Shown here: positions 37,672-46,277 of the stretch, one piece after another
Numbering within the stretch: position 1 is the first letter of the stretch
Layout: every line of letters begins with the position of its first letter
Assembly (NCBI RefSeq): GCF_000970755.1
Contig: NZ_KQ034006.1
Span: 39,174 to 102,547, forward strand
Length of the DNA stretch: 63,374 bases
DNA from: Lactobacillus kimbladii
Lineage (GTDB): Bacteria > Bacillota > Bacilli > Lactobacillales > Lactobacillaceae
Reading direction: 5' to 3'
The notes under the pieces: generated by a model
The model's input: only the letters and a program-made list of their open reading frames with translations
What the model was told of the DNA's origin: nothing
Databases searched by the model: none
Made by a program: the position numbers and the translations under genes

Positions 37672-38568
37672 ATGCTAAAAGTAGAGCATTTAAGTAAGCG
37701 CTTTGGTGATTTTCGGGCTCTTAAAGACGTTAACTTTACCATTCAGCCTGGTGAAATCATGGGTTTGATTGGTCAAAATGGTGCAGGGAAAACCACCACT
37801 TTTCACAGTATTTTAAATTTTCTTCATTACGACGGAAAAATTTCCTGGGAAGATCAGCCCATTACTGAAAAAACTTTTGATACTATCGGCTACTTACCAG
37901 AAGAACGTAGTTTACTGCCCAAAATGACTATTGAGCAGCAAATTGTTTATTTGGCGCAACTAAAAAGCCGCCCTGCAAAAGAGATAAAACCGCAAATTGA
38001 TGACTGGCTGAAACGCTTTGATGTGCAGGGTAAGAAAAGTGACAAAATAAAAACACTTTCGAAGGGTAATCAGCAGAAAGTGCAGTTAATTTGTACTTTA
38101 ATTCATCAGCCCCAGTTAATTATTTTGGATGAGCCCTTTAGTGGTTTGGATCCGGTAAATGCAGATTTGCTTAAAAACGCAGTTTTAGATGCTAAAAAGA
38201 ATAATGCAGCAATTATCTTTTCCAGTCACGATATGTCAAATGTCGAAGAAATTTGCGATAGTTTAATCATGTTGAAAAAGGGACAAGTTGTTTTAAGTGG
38301 TACAGTTGACGCTGTTCGTGACTCATTTGGTAAAACAGAAATTTACTGCAAAACTACTAAGTCGCTTGCAGAATTGCTGCAGCTCCCTCACGTTAAAAAA
38401 GTAGAAAAGAAAGCGCATGGCCAATATCTTTTGCGAATTGACAATGAAAATAGTGGTTCGGAAGTCTTTGACGCATTGACAAATGGCGAATATGTTGAAG
38501 AGTTCCGGCAACAACCACCAACGCTTGACGAAATATTTAGAATGGAAGCTGGTGAACAACATGAATAA
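37672..38568 (+). CDS. ABC exporter ATP-binding protein (NatA/YhaQ-like)
   Basis: About 298 aa from ATG 37672, set by AAAGGAGGGAG just upstream; the frame is open further back but has no other ribosome site. Walker A GQNGAGKTT, signature LSKGNQQK, Walker B LIILDEP and His in FSSHDMS are present. A C-terminal DUF4162-type tail follows. It overlaps the permease start by eight bases. Confidence 0.88.
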   Translation: MLKVEHLSKRFGDFRALKDVNFTIQPGEIMGLIGQNGAGKTTTFHSILNFLHYDGKISWEDQPITEKTFDTIGYLPEERSLLPKMTIEQQIVYLAQLKSRPAKEIKPQIDDWLKRFDVQGKKSDKIKTLSKGNQQKVQLICTLIHQPQLIILDEPFSGLDPVNADLLKNAVLDAKKNNAAIIFSSHDMSNVEEICDSLIMLKKGQVVLSGTVDAVRDSFGKTEIYCKTTKSLAELLQLPHVKKVEKKAHGQYLLRIDNENSGSEVFDALTNGEYVEEFRQQPPTLDEIFRMEAGEQHE

Positions 38569-39784
38569 ACTATGGACCGTAACGCTACAAACTTATTGTC
38601 ATCAAGTTAAGTCTTGGTCTTTTCTGCTTTTGATTTTGGGACCGTTTTTCATAATTGGCTGTAGTGCCTTAGGAGGAGCTATCGGTGCTAGTTCTGATTC
38701 AGACAGTCAGATTGCAGTTATCAGTTCCAATGAGCAAGTTCGCCAAAACTTTATTAAAAATAATGATAAATATGTTGATGCTAAAATTAAAACCGCTGAA
38801 TCTGCTAAAAAGGCTGTCAAAAAAGAAAAGATTGATGGCTACTTGGTATTTGAAACGCAAAAAAAGCAGGTTAAGGCCATTTATCATGGAATATCATCTA
38901 TTGATGATGAACTAAAGCCCAAAGTAAAAAGCTATTTACAAGTCTTGCAGAGTCAACTGAATTTGCAAAAGGCGCAATTAGCACCACATCAGCTTAAAGC
39001 CTTACAGCAGCAGCCAAAATATCGCGAAGTACTCCAGAAAAATCATCAGGGAGATAAATTGGTTAAAATGGTGTCTTTAATTATTGTGATTATGGTCGTT
39101 TACATGGTTTTGATGTCCTACAGTAGTATTACAGCTCAAGAAATAGCCTCTGAAAAGGGCACGAAGATTATGGAAATCATTTTTTCCAGTACAACTGCTG
39201 CGAAATATTTTTTAGGCAAAATTTTGGGTATTTTCGGCGTAATTTTTACTCAGCTCATCATTTATATTGTTGGCGGCTGGGCAACTTACCGTTGGGCATT
39301 GCATGCAAAAATTACGGCTTCTTTTATGCATAACAATCAAGTAGTAATAAATAAAATTTTGGGCAATTTGTTAAATGTCAATCTCATTTTTCTGATTCTT
39401 GGTGTAATTATTTATACGATATTAGCAGCCTTTTCAGGAGCTTTAGTAGCTAAGCCGGAAGATTCTTCAAAAGCTGCTCAAGGTACTACAATGCTTTCCC
39501 TGATTGCATTTTTCCTGTCGTTTGCGCTTATTACTAACCCAGAACAAATTCTGCCGCAAGTATTATCCTATGTACCATTCTTTTCCTCATTCATGATGCC
39601 GATTCGTATAATTAATGGCCACGTTGGTAATATGGAAGTTATTTTGTCGTTGGTAATTTTAATAGTAAGTATTGTTGCTTTAACAGTATACATTAGTAAA
39701 ATTTATCAAGGCGTAATTTTACAAACAGAAGATACCAGTTTTTGGAAGAGACTAAAACGAGGACTGGCATATAGTAAAGCGTAA
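38561..39784 (+). CDS. ABC exporter permease (NatB/YhaP-like)
   Basis: About 407 aa from ATG 38561 (GGTGA upstream). One N-terminal helix, a large extracellular domain (about 50-165) and six C-terminal helices, with the conserved SYSSITAQEIASEKGTKIME motif before the third helix. With the preceding ATPase it forms a sodium/drug-type ABC-2 exporter. The substrate is not readable. Confidence 0.82.
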   Translation: MNKLWTVTLQTYCHQVKSWSFLLLILGPFFIIGCSALGGAIGASSDSDSQIAVISSNEQVRQNFIKNNDKYVDAKIKTAESAKKAVKKEKIDGYLVFETQKKQVKAIYHGISSIDDELKPKVKSYLQVLQSQLNLQKAQLAPHQLKALQQQPKYREVLQKNHQGDKLVKMVSLIIVIMVVYMVLMSYSSITAQEIASEKGTKIMEIIFSSTTAAKYFLGKILGIFGVIFTQLIIYIVGGWATYRWALHAKITASFMHNNQVVINKILGNLLNVNLIFLILGVIIYTILAAFSGALVAKPEDSSKAAQGTTMLSLIAFFLSFALITNPEQILPQVLSYVPFFSSFMMPIRIINGHVGNMEVILSLVILIVSIVALTVYISKIYQGVILQTEDTSFWKRLKRGLAYSKA

Positions 39785-39792
39785 ATAATATA

Positions 39793-39904
39793 AAAAGACT
39801 GGGGTGAAAAAATCCTAGTCTTTTTTAGCATATTGCTTTTAATGTTTAAACAAAATGTAGCTGGCATTTATAAACCTTAATTAGGATTCACAGCTACTTT
39901 TTTG
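39793..39904 (+). terminator. Two consecutive terminator hairpins
   Basis: AAAAGACT...AGTCTTTTTT at 39793-39827 is the terminator of the exporter operon. A second hairpin, GTAGCTG at 39858-39864 with CAGCTAC at 39891-39897 and an inner CCT/AGG stem, ends in a T-run. The rest of the gap to 40141 is AT-rich. It has a TATAAT-like box near 39918 and no recognisable gene. Confidence 0.75.
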
Positions 39905-40141
39905 AATGTTAAACTTGATGTATAATAAAGTACTATTCAAACCAAATACTGTATTTTTATGATTAGTCTTAAGTGGATTTCATTTGAATACATTTAAGCT
40001 TTGTATGTCCAATGGCTGGATTTTAGTAACTGAACAACTCATAGTTACTGATAATAAATATTTCTCTGACTTTTTAATTGTGGCTGCAAAGACCAAAATA
40101 TTAGTAATAGTTTTAGACTATGTTTTTCATATGGAGGAAGC

Positions 40142-41035
40142 ATGATTATCAGTAATATTTGGTTGATTATTTTTGCCACCATTTCATCATTTTCCAGGGG
40201 AATAATATCAGTTATTGACCGTTATCAAATGGGGTATCGGAAGCAAAGCTCAATTGATGTGAACTTTTTAAATAATATTTGCAGCTCGGTTTTAGTGACT
40301 TTCTTTCTAATTTACGTCCTGCACAGTTTTCCTAGTCCCAGAATAACCAACAACTATCTTATTAAAGTCCTTTTATATGCTTTTTTGGCTCAGGTCGTCG
40401 CTTATGGCTACAGTTATGTGTTCAAAAAAGTTTCAATTATGCAGTCTGTGCTTTTGAGCAAGGTAACCGATCTTTTTATTCCTTGGGCCATTTTGCTGAC
40501 TATGGGCTACTTTAGCAAATCTTCATATCTGGTTTCGATTATTTCCACGGTGATCGTGGTTATTTATATTGTTTTCGAACAGCGCCACAATAATTTAAAT
40601 TTGAAAAACCTGTTGACTACTTTTGCCGTAATTGCGCCCTTATTGATTATTCAAGCAGCACTTTCACCGTTATTAACTAAAGGCCTTATCAAACCGATTG
40701 ATCTGGTCTTTTTTACTATCATGACAATTTATGTGCGCTGCTTAATTACCTTAATTACTTTTATTTATAAAAACAAAACTCTTAAAATCAGCGCTGAAAA
40801 TCTCAAAGGTAAGGTTTATCTAATTTATGGTTCCCGGGCGGTTTTGACTCTTTTAGCGCAAGTAACTTATACTTTGGCAACGTCTTCACCAAACTCAAGC
40901 ATTGCCTGGATCTTTTTAAATATGACCTCTTTATACAGCGTCATCTTTGGCGATATTTTCCTTAAAGAAAAGATGAAGTTCGCAGATATCTTGGTAATTG
41001 TGGCCATTTTTATCTTGGCTTTATTTTCAAAGTAA
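40142..41035 (+). CDS. EamA/DMT-superfamily transporter
   Basis: The 297-aa protein has ten predicted membrane helices in two similar halves, the EamA arrangement. The second half ends with SSIAWIFLNMTSLYSVIFGD and IFLKEKM, typical of helices 8-9. ATGGAGGA precedes the ATG. Substrate unknown (metabolite or drug export, or amino-acid-related transport). Monocistronic. Confidence 0.75.
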   Translation: MIISNIWLIIFATISSFSRGIISVIDRYQMGYRKQSSIDVNFLNNICSSVLVTFFLIYVLHSFPSPRITNNYLIKVLLYAFLAQVVAYGYSYVFKKVSIMQSVLLSKVTDLFIPWAILLTMGYFSKSSYLVSIISTVIVVIYIVFEQRHNNLNLKNLLTTFAVIAPLLIIQAALSPLLTKGLIKPIDLVFFTIMTIYVRCLITLITFIYKNKTLKISAENLKGKVYLIYGSRAVLTLLAQVTYTLATSSPNSSIAWIFLNMTSLYSVIFGDIFLKEKMKFADILVIVAIFILALFSK

Positions 41036-41045
41036 CTGCAGGAGT

Positions 41046-41080
41046 TTGGAAAAATAAGAATTAAGCGCTATAATGGCGCT
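41046..41080 (+). promoter_or_regulatory. Promoter with its -10 bracketed by GCGC arms
   Basis: TTGGAA at 41046-41051 and TATAAT at 41069-41074 are 17 bases apart. AGCGC (41064-41068) and GCGCT (41076-41080) flank the -10 as an inverted repeat, so a repressor could cover it. The three-gene exporter operon follows. Confidence 0.6.
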
Positions 41081-41168
41081 ATGATTTGGAAACGCCGGTT
41101 CAAGGTAAATGTTGGTTTTTATTTGGGGATGAAACCTGCACTCTGAATTAAGTATTGGGGAATAATTA

Positions 41169-42113
41169 ATGATAATTGAAACCAAGAACCTGGCGAAACG
41201 GTATCGTAAGGTGAAAGCAGCTAAGCTGTTTCACAAAGAATATCGCATTTTTGACGCAGTAAAAAATGTTTCTCTAGAGATTCATCAAGGAGATCATGTT
41301 GGCTTAGTGGGGTTAAATGGTTCCGGCAAGTCAACTTTGATCAAAATGTTTTTAGGTATTTTGCAGCCTGATGGCGGCAGTATCAAGACTTTTGGTAGAG
41401 ATCCGCTTAATAACAGACAAAAAAATGCGGCTAAAATAGGAGTAGTATTCGGGCAAAGAAGCCAATTACGCTGGGACTTGCCCGCAATAGACACCTTCAA
41501 ACTCAACCGTGAAATATATCAAGTACCGGAGGATATTTTTACCAAACGGGTAACAAAGTTAGCGCGGATGCTGCAGGCTAGCGAGTTTTTAACGCAACCG
41601 GTGCGCACCCTTAGTTTGGGTCAAAGGATGAAAGCTGAATTTATTGCAGCTCTTATTCACGATCCTGAACTGCTTATTTTAGATGAACCCACAATTGGAC
41701 TTGACGTTCTGACTAAAAATAGCATCACGCAATTTTTACAACAATTAACTGATAAAACGATCATTTTCACTTCGCACGATCTCGATGAAGTAGCCAAAGT
41801 ATGCTCACGCATTTTAATTTTGAATAAAGGTCAGTTGGTATTAGATCAAAGTAGTCTACAACTAGCAGAATTAGATGTGCCCACAACGGTCACGTTTACC
41901 AGTGCAGATAAATTAAGTGCTGATTTAATTAAGCAATGGCCCAACATGATGCAGCTTAAAAACGGTTCATACCAGATTGCAGGCATTAAGCAAGAAAATC
42001 TGAAAGAAGTGTTAAGTACAATTACTGCCCGCATCCCAGTTGCCAATATTGAAGTTAAGAGCAATAAATTGGCATATTTATTGGCGCACCTCACTCGACA
42101 GGGGGTGCAATAA
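41169..42113 (+). CDS. ABC-2 exporter ATP-binding protein (COG4586-like)
   Basis: The 314-aa ATPase has Walker A GLNGSGKST, the family insertion GQRSQLRWDLPA after it, signature LSLGQRMK, Walker B LLILDEP and His in FTSHDLD. This subtype is encoded with two small permeases that follow here, overlapping by one base. Confidence 0.88.
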   Translation: MIIETKNLAKRYRKVKAAKLFHKEYRIFDAVKNVSLEIHQGDHVGLVGLNGSGKSTLIKMFLGILQPDGGSIKTFGRDPLNNRQKNAAKIGVVFGQRSQLRWDLPAIDTFKLNREIYQVPEDIFTKRVTKLARMLQASEFLTQPVRTLSLGQRMKAEFIAALIHDPELLILDEPTIGLDVLTKNSITQFLQQLTDKTIIFTSHDLDEVAKVCSRILILNKGQLVLDQSSLQLAELDVPTTVTFTSADKLSADLIKQWPNMMQLKNGSYQIAGIKQENLKEVLSTITARIPVANIEVKSNKLAYLLAHLTRQGVQ

Positions 42114-42883
42114 TGAGATATAGAATGATGCTCATTAAAATAGGCATAAAAAAAGGACTAGCTTCAAAATATGCTTTGATTTTCTGGCTGTTTTCATCTT
42201 TAATTTCGCTTACCGTACAGTATTTTTTGTGGCAAGCTGTTCTAACTGGCAAGCCAAACGGTGAATTTAAACAAACAATTAGTTATTTGGTATTAATGCA
42301 GCTTTTGACCGTGCTTTTTCCTAAAACCAGCTACGATGTGAATGATAAAGTTCGTTCTGGTGATATTGCACTTGACCTGTTAAAACCAGTAGCATTTGCA
42401 ACGCAGCTACTGTGGGAAAGCATTGGCTATTCAGTTGTCAAATTTGCAGTGATTGGTACAGTGGATTTATTAGTTTGTTTATGGATTCTGAATTTTCAAA
42501 TTGCAGTGAGCACAATTTTAATGGTCTTAGTAACAATCACTTTGGCGTATTTATTGTATTTTGAACTGGAACTGCTTTTAGGGACATTTTCTTTTTACAC
42601 TTATAGTATTTGGGGCATCTCCACTTTTAAAGAAGCAATACTATTGGTATTAGCTGGCAATATTTTTCCGGCCAATTTTTATCCGGCAGTGATCAAAAAG
42701 TTGGCCGCTTATTTGCCGTTTCAATATTCATTTGGTGCAGTAGGAATGCTGGCGCAAAAGCCATCGTGGAGTTTATTTATTCAAGTAGTTTTGATCCAGC
42801 TTGTCTACATTATTTTTTTCAACGTACTTTTTAAATTCTTGTTTAAGCGCTCCGTTGTTTCAACTGTGATTCAAGGAGGGTAA
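42113..42883 (+). CDS. ABC-2 exporter permease (COG4587-like)
   Basis: 256 aa with six predicted helices and the KVRSGDIALDLLKPV segment typical of this permease type after helix 2. It starts on the last base of the ATPase gene. It pairs with the next permease. Confidence 0.83.
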   Translation: MRYRMMLIKIGIKKGLASKYALIFWLFSSLISLTVQYFLWQAVLTGKPNGEFKQTISYLVLMQLLTVLFPKTSYDVNDKVRSGDIALDLLKPVAFATQLLWESIGYSVVKFAVIGTVDLLVCLWILNFQIAVSTILMVLVTITLAYLLYFELELLLGTFSFYTYSIWGISTFKEAILLVLAGNIFPANFYPAVIKKLAAYLPFQYSFGAVGMLAQKPSWSLFIQVVLIQLVYIIFFNVLFKFLFKRSVVSTVIQGG

Positions 42884-42885
42884 TA

Positions 42886-43662
42886 ATGAGATATTTAAAA
42901 TTGTTAGCCACTTATTTAAAAGTAAATTTAAAATCACTTGCTGTTTATGACCTGGACTTTTATTTTGCGCTAGCAGGGATGATCATTCAAAACTTGCTTA
43001 ATATCCTCGCTTTAAGATTTATTTTTAATATTGTGCCTCGCATTAAGGGTTATAGTTTTGCACAGTTGCTTTTAACTTGTGCCTTGGCAACTCTAGCTTT
43101 TGCTATTTTTCGTTGCTTTTTTATCAATGCGCTCAATATTTCAGACTATATTCATGACGGGCGTTTAGATACAATCTTAATTAAACCCGTCAATCCTTTA
43201 TTTCAGCTTGTTAATGAACGAGTCGATGAAGATGCGTGGGGCGATTTAATTGTTGCGCTGTTGCTGTTGATAATTGTGGATATGCAGTTGCATAATCCAT
43301 GGTATATCACGGTCATGTTTATTTTTATTTCACTTTTTACTTCGCTCATCTTCTTAGGACTAGCTGTATTAGGTAATATCGTTGCACTACTTTCTAGTGG
43401 TTTAGCCAACTTGGCAGAAACAACATTTGACTTTTTTGACATGAGTAAATACCCGTTAGCGATCTATTCGTCGGCTTTAAGGCTAATTATGACCTTTATC
43501 TTGCCAATCGGCTGGGTTGCTTCAATTCCACAAGAAAAAATTGCAGTCGAACATGAGTGGATATGGCTGTTGCTAATTCCTGGCGCATGTGTATTCTTTT
43601 TTATCGTAATTTATCAGTTATGGCGGGTATTTTTACAAAAATACCAAAGTACCGGCAGTTAA
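42886..43662 (+). CDS. ABC-2 exporter permease (COG3694-like)
   Basis: 258 aa with six helices and the matching IHDGRLDTILIKPVNPLF motif (family D-x-x-L-x-(K/R)-P). It is the second half of the heterodimeric channel. GGAGGG ends the preceding gene and serves as its ribosome site. Confidence 0.83.
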   Translation: MRYLKLLATYLKVNLKSLAVYDLDFYFALAGMIIQNLLNILALRFIFNIVPRIKGYSFAQLLLTCALATLAFAIFRCFFINALNISDYIHDGRLDTILIKPVNPLFQLVNERVDEDAWGDLIVALLLLIIVDMQLHNPWYITVMFIFISLFTSLIFLGLAVLGNIVALLSSGLANLAETTFDFFDMSKYPLAIYSSALRLIMTFILPIGWVASIPQEKIAVEHEWIWLLLIPGACVFFFIVIYQLWRVFLQKYQSTGS

Positions 43663-43697
43663 CACTAAAAGAGTCTGGGAAAAAACTCTAACTTAAC

Positions 43698-43747
43698 TAA
43701 AAAGGCTGACAAATCACGTCAATAAAACGTTGATTTGTCAGTCTTTT
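43698..43747. repeat. Palindromic repeat/terminator, copy 1
   Basis: CTGACAAATCA and TGATTTGTCAG form the stem with AAAAAG/CTTTTT ends and inner ACG/CGT pairing. A related hairpin occurs at 61851-61898 with the same ACAAATCACGT and TGATTT blocks. It sits between convergent genes and works as a bidirectional terminator. Confidence 0.8.
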
Positions 43748-43845
43748 TAAATTGTGAAATTTTTTAATTTAACTTCAAAGAGCACTTTTTTCCCACACAC
43801 TTTTAAGTCTCTTAAACTCTTTTTCTTTTATTGCATTAAATCCTA

Positions 43846-44724
43846 TTACTCAAAAATTGATTCCCGCAATAATTTTAAAAATAATTCTGCGACTGGTGAT
43901 AAATTAACACCGTGTTTCCAAACCACCCTGATAGCTTGCTGCAACTCTGGCTGTAATTTTCTAAACGTAATGCCCGAATCTTTAGACGTATCAGCTAATT
44001 TATCTAAAGTAAGCATTAATGCGGCATGATTCTTAACCATCAAAGTACCGTTAAAATTTAAATTATAACTGCCAATAAAATTGACTGAATCATAATAATT
44101 TCCTAGCCAGTTTTGAAAAAGGTGCATTTTTTGCGCTTGCTGTGAATTTAATAAAGAACGTCCTTGTAAATCTACTGGTTTGATCACTGCTTTTTGCGCT
44201 AAAGGATCATTAGCGGGCATTAAAATCCCCCAAGTATCTCTTTCGGGTAAGGTTAAAGAGGCGTAATTAGCTAAAGGAACGTTTCCGATAATGACTGCAA
44301 AGTCAACCGTCCCGTTATCTAGCTTGCGTTCGGCATAACTGTAGTCTCCACTTAATAGGTGAATTTTAACAGAAGGGTGCTCTTTAATAATTGCGCTGAC
44401 CACATTCATGACCCGCTGCATCCCGAGGCTTTCTCCCGCAGCGATGGTCAAGTCGCCACTAATAAAAGAAGCTTTTGTTAGATTTCTTTTGGTTTTAGCA
44501 GATAAGTCTAAAATTTCCTGTGCCTGTTCAAGTAAATAATGACCTGCTGGAGTTAAAGCTAAATGCCGCGACTTACGGCTAAACAATTTAACGCCAAGTT
44601 CAGCTTCCAGTTCAGCAATTTGTCTTGATAAAGCTGGCTGGGAGATAAGCAGCTTTCTGGCAGCACGGGTCATATTGCCTTCTTGGGCCACGGCTACAAA
44701 GTAATTTAAAACTCTTAGTTCCAT
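43846..44724 (-). CDS. LysR-family transcriptional regulator
   Basis: 292 aa: N-terminal helix-turn-helix (NYFVAVAQEGNMTRAARKLL, ISQPALSRQIAELEAELG) and an effector domain. It is not divergently paired with an obvious target: the neighbour upstream is a MerR gene 295 bases away, and the exporter is convergent. Its target is unknown. Confidence 0.87.
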   Translation of the reverse strand: MELRVLNYFVAVAQEGNMTRAARKLLISQPALSRQIAELEAELGVKLFSRKSRHLALTPAGHYLLEQAQEILDLSAKTKRNLTKASFISGDLTIAAGESLGMQRVMNVVSAIIKEHPSVKIHLLSGDYSYAERKLDNGTVDFAVIIGNVPLANYASLTLPERDTWGILMPANDPLAQKAVIKPVDLQGRSLLNSQQAQKMHLFQNWLGNYYDSVNFIGSYNLNFNGTLMVKNHAALMLTLDKLADTSKDSGITFRKLQPELQQAIRVVWKHGVNLSPVAELFLKLLRESIFE

Positions 44725-44874
44725 ATTATCTTCTCCTTGCTAAATTGTTTTTGCCTCTAAAAAGTCCCTTTAATGCAAACAAGTTATACTAGATCATGTT
44801 TAAAAAGTATTTTACATAAAAAAGTAGTATGACTAAAATTTTAACTAATCGGTAAAATTGAAATATAAAAAGCG

Positions 44875-44993
44875 CCTATAACTATTAACTATAGGTTACT
44901 TTTCAATCAATATTAGGTAAAACAAGCAAGAACAATCGCTGTGTTTAACTCAATATATTTTTTTAGCTAATGCTTAAACTTAGATTTAAGTTT
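44875..44993. promoter_or_regulatory. Dyads between the LysR and MerR genes
   Basis: AAACTT AGATTT AAGTTT at 44976-44993, extendable to a 24-base dyad with 10 of 12 pairs, lies 25 bases before the MerR start and looks like a MerR-type operator. CCTATA...TATAGG at 44875-44895 followed by TTTT is a weaker hairpin. Confidence 0.5.
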
Positions 44994-45018
44994 AGGTCTA
45001 TCAGAAAGAGGAACAATA

Positions 45019-45372
45019 ATGAAAATATCGGAAGTGGCTGAAAAAGTAGATTTGACTCCTGTAACTCTCAGATACTATGAAAAGATGGGCTTAATACCTG
45101 CGATAAAGAAGGAACATGGTGTCAGAAACTACGAAGAAAAAGATCTTAATTGGATTAGTTTTATTAAGTGCATGCGTCAAGTGAAAATTCCGGTAAATGA
45201 TTTGCTGGAATATACTCAATTGATGCAGCAGGGCAGTGATACTAAGAAACCCAGACGGCAAATTTTAGTCAAAGAATTGCATAGGCTAGAAAAGCAAGAC
45301 CAAAATATTCAAGTTACCATTGCGCGGTTAAAAAACAAAATAAGCTTATACGATCAAGGTAAAATACAGTAA
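45019..45372 (+). CDS. MerR-family transcriptional regulator
   Basis: The 117-aa protein has the MerR winged helix (KISEVAEKVDLTPVTLRYYE, then KMGLIP) and a C-terminal coiled coil (about 80-112). No metal-binding Cys cluster is present, as in AdhR-like stress or aldehyde sensors. GAGGAA precedes the ATG. No target gene follows: the next gene is convergent, five bases away. Confidence 0.87.
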   Translation: MKISEVAEKVDLTPVTLRYYEKMGLIPAIKKEHGVRNYEEKDLNWISFIKCMRQVKIPVNDLLEYTQLMQQGSDTKKPRRQILVKELHRLEKQDQNIQVTIARLKNKISLYDQGKIQ

Positions 45373-45377
45373 GCTAA

Positions 45378-46244
45378 TTACCAGAGAAAGTTAACTAGCA
45401 AACGGTCAACTTGTGTGTTTTCATGTAATTTACTATGTTGGGCGCGAGGACCTCTGATTTCTTTTTCCTGATATGAACGGGCGCGTTTACTGACTAAGTA
45501 ACGGTAAGAACGGGCAGAGTTAACGGTGACATCACCATCACTGCCAGACCCCGTGTCACCGTAAATATTTAAAACTGCAGCTTTTTGAGGAAATTTTTTT
45601 CTCAAACTTAGAAGTCCGCGGTAGCCTGCACTCATTTTTTGCGGTTTGCCAGCGCGATTTAAGACAGTTTTATTTGGTGCCCCTTGTTCTCCAACATAGC
45701 CATTATAATGACCAGCAATCGAAACCTGTTTATTTAGTTGGGGCATGTGCGCATTAGTGGCGTTGTTACGTAAGTAATAGGCAATCTGTAAATTACCCAT
45801 AGAGTGACCTACTAAATTAATGCGGTTAAAACGGTATCTTTTTTGCAGTACAGTGATTACATCTTTGATATAATTGCTGCTTTTGTTCATGGCAGAAGTT
45901 TGATTATTTATTCCGGCAAAAATGCTTTTATTATTTTGGAGGTTAACTTCAACTATCGGGTTCTTGGCCCGTTTTTTAATTGTCCCTAGTAAAGTGACTT
46001 TACCGGCAGGATTAACATCAGCGCGTATGACAGAATTAGTAGCATGACTTTTTTGAGCATAAGCCACCATACTTTCTTCGGCGTGGTAACTGCTGCCCCA
46101 GCCGTGTACAAAAAGTGTCGGCGTAGCGATGCGAATGCTGGCACCATTTTCTTTCTGGTAGTTGTTTTTGAAGATGTAAACCGCAAGTAGCAATAACACT
46201 AATAGCAATGTGCCTGCTATGATAGTTTTATGTTTTTTAGTCAT
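45378..46244 (-). CDS. DUF915 alpha/beta hydrolase, membrane-anchored
   Basis: The 288-aa protein has an N-terminal hydrophobic anchor or signal (residues 8-25, no lipobox). The hydrolase fold shows oxyanion-side FVHGWGSS, nucleophile Ser in LVGHSMGN, Asp in IYGDTGSGSDGDV and His near QHSKLHEN. This is the DUF915 type found in lactobacilli, acting outside the membrane. Substrate unknown. It lies 33 bases downstream of a DXS-like gene and is probably co-transcribed. Confidence 0.82.
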   Translation of the reverse strand: MTKKHKTIIAGTLLLVLLLLAVYIFKNNYQKENGASIRIATPTLFVHGWGSSYHAEESMVAYAQKSHATNSVIRADVNPAGKVTLLGTIKKRAKNPIVEVNLQNNKSIFAGINNQTSAMNKSSNYIKDVITVLQKRYRFNRINLVGHSMGNLQIAYYLRNNATNAHMPQLNKQVSIAGHYNGYVGEQGAPNKTVLNRAGKPQKMSAGYRGLLSLRKKFPQKAAVLNIYGDTGSGSDGDVTVNSARSYRYLVSKRARSYQEKEIRGPRAQHSKLHENTQVDRLLVNFLW

Positions 46245-46277
46245 TATTAATCAACTCCTTGCAGCCATAGTTTGCAA

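Noticed and set aside
43754-44029. 91-codon frame overlapping the LysR gene on the opposite strand
   Set aside because: Antisense shadow of a clear LysR gene with no family features.
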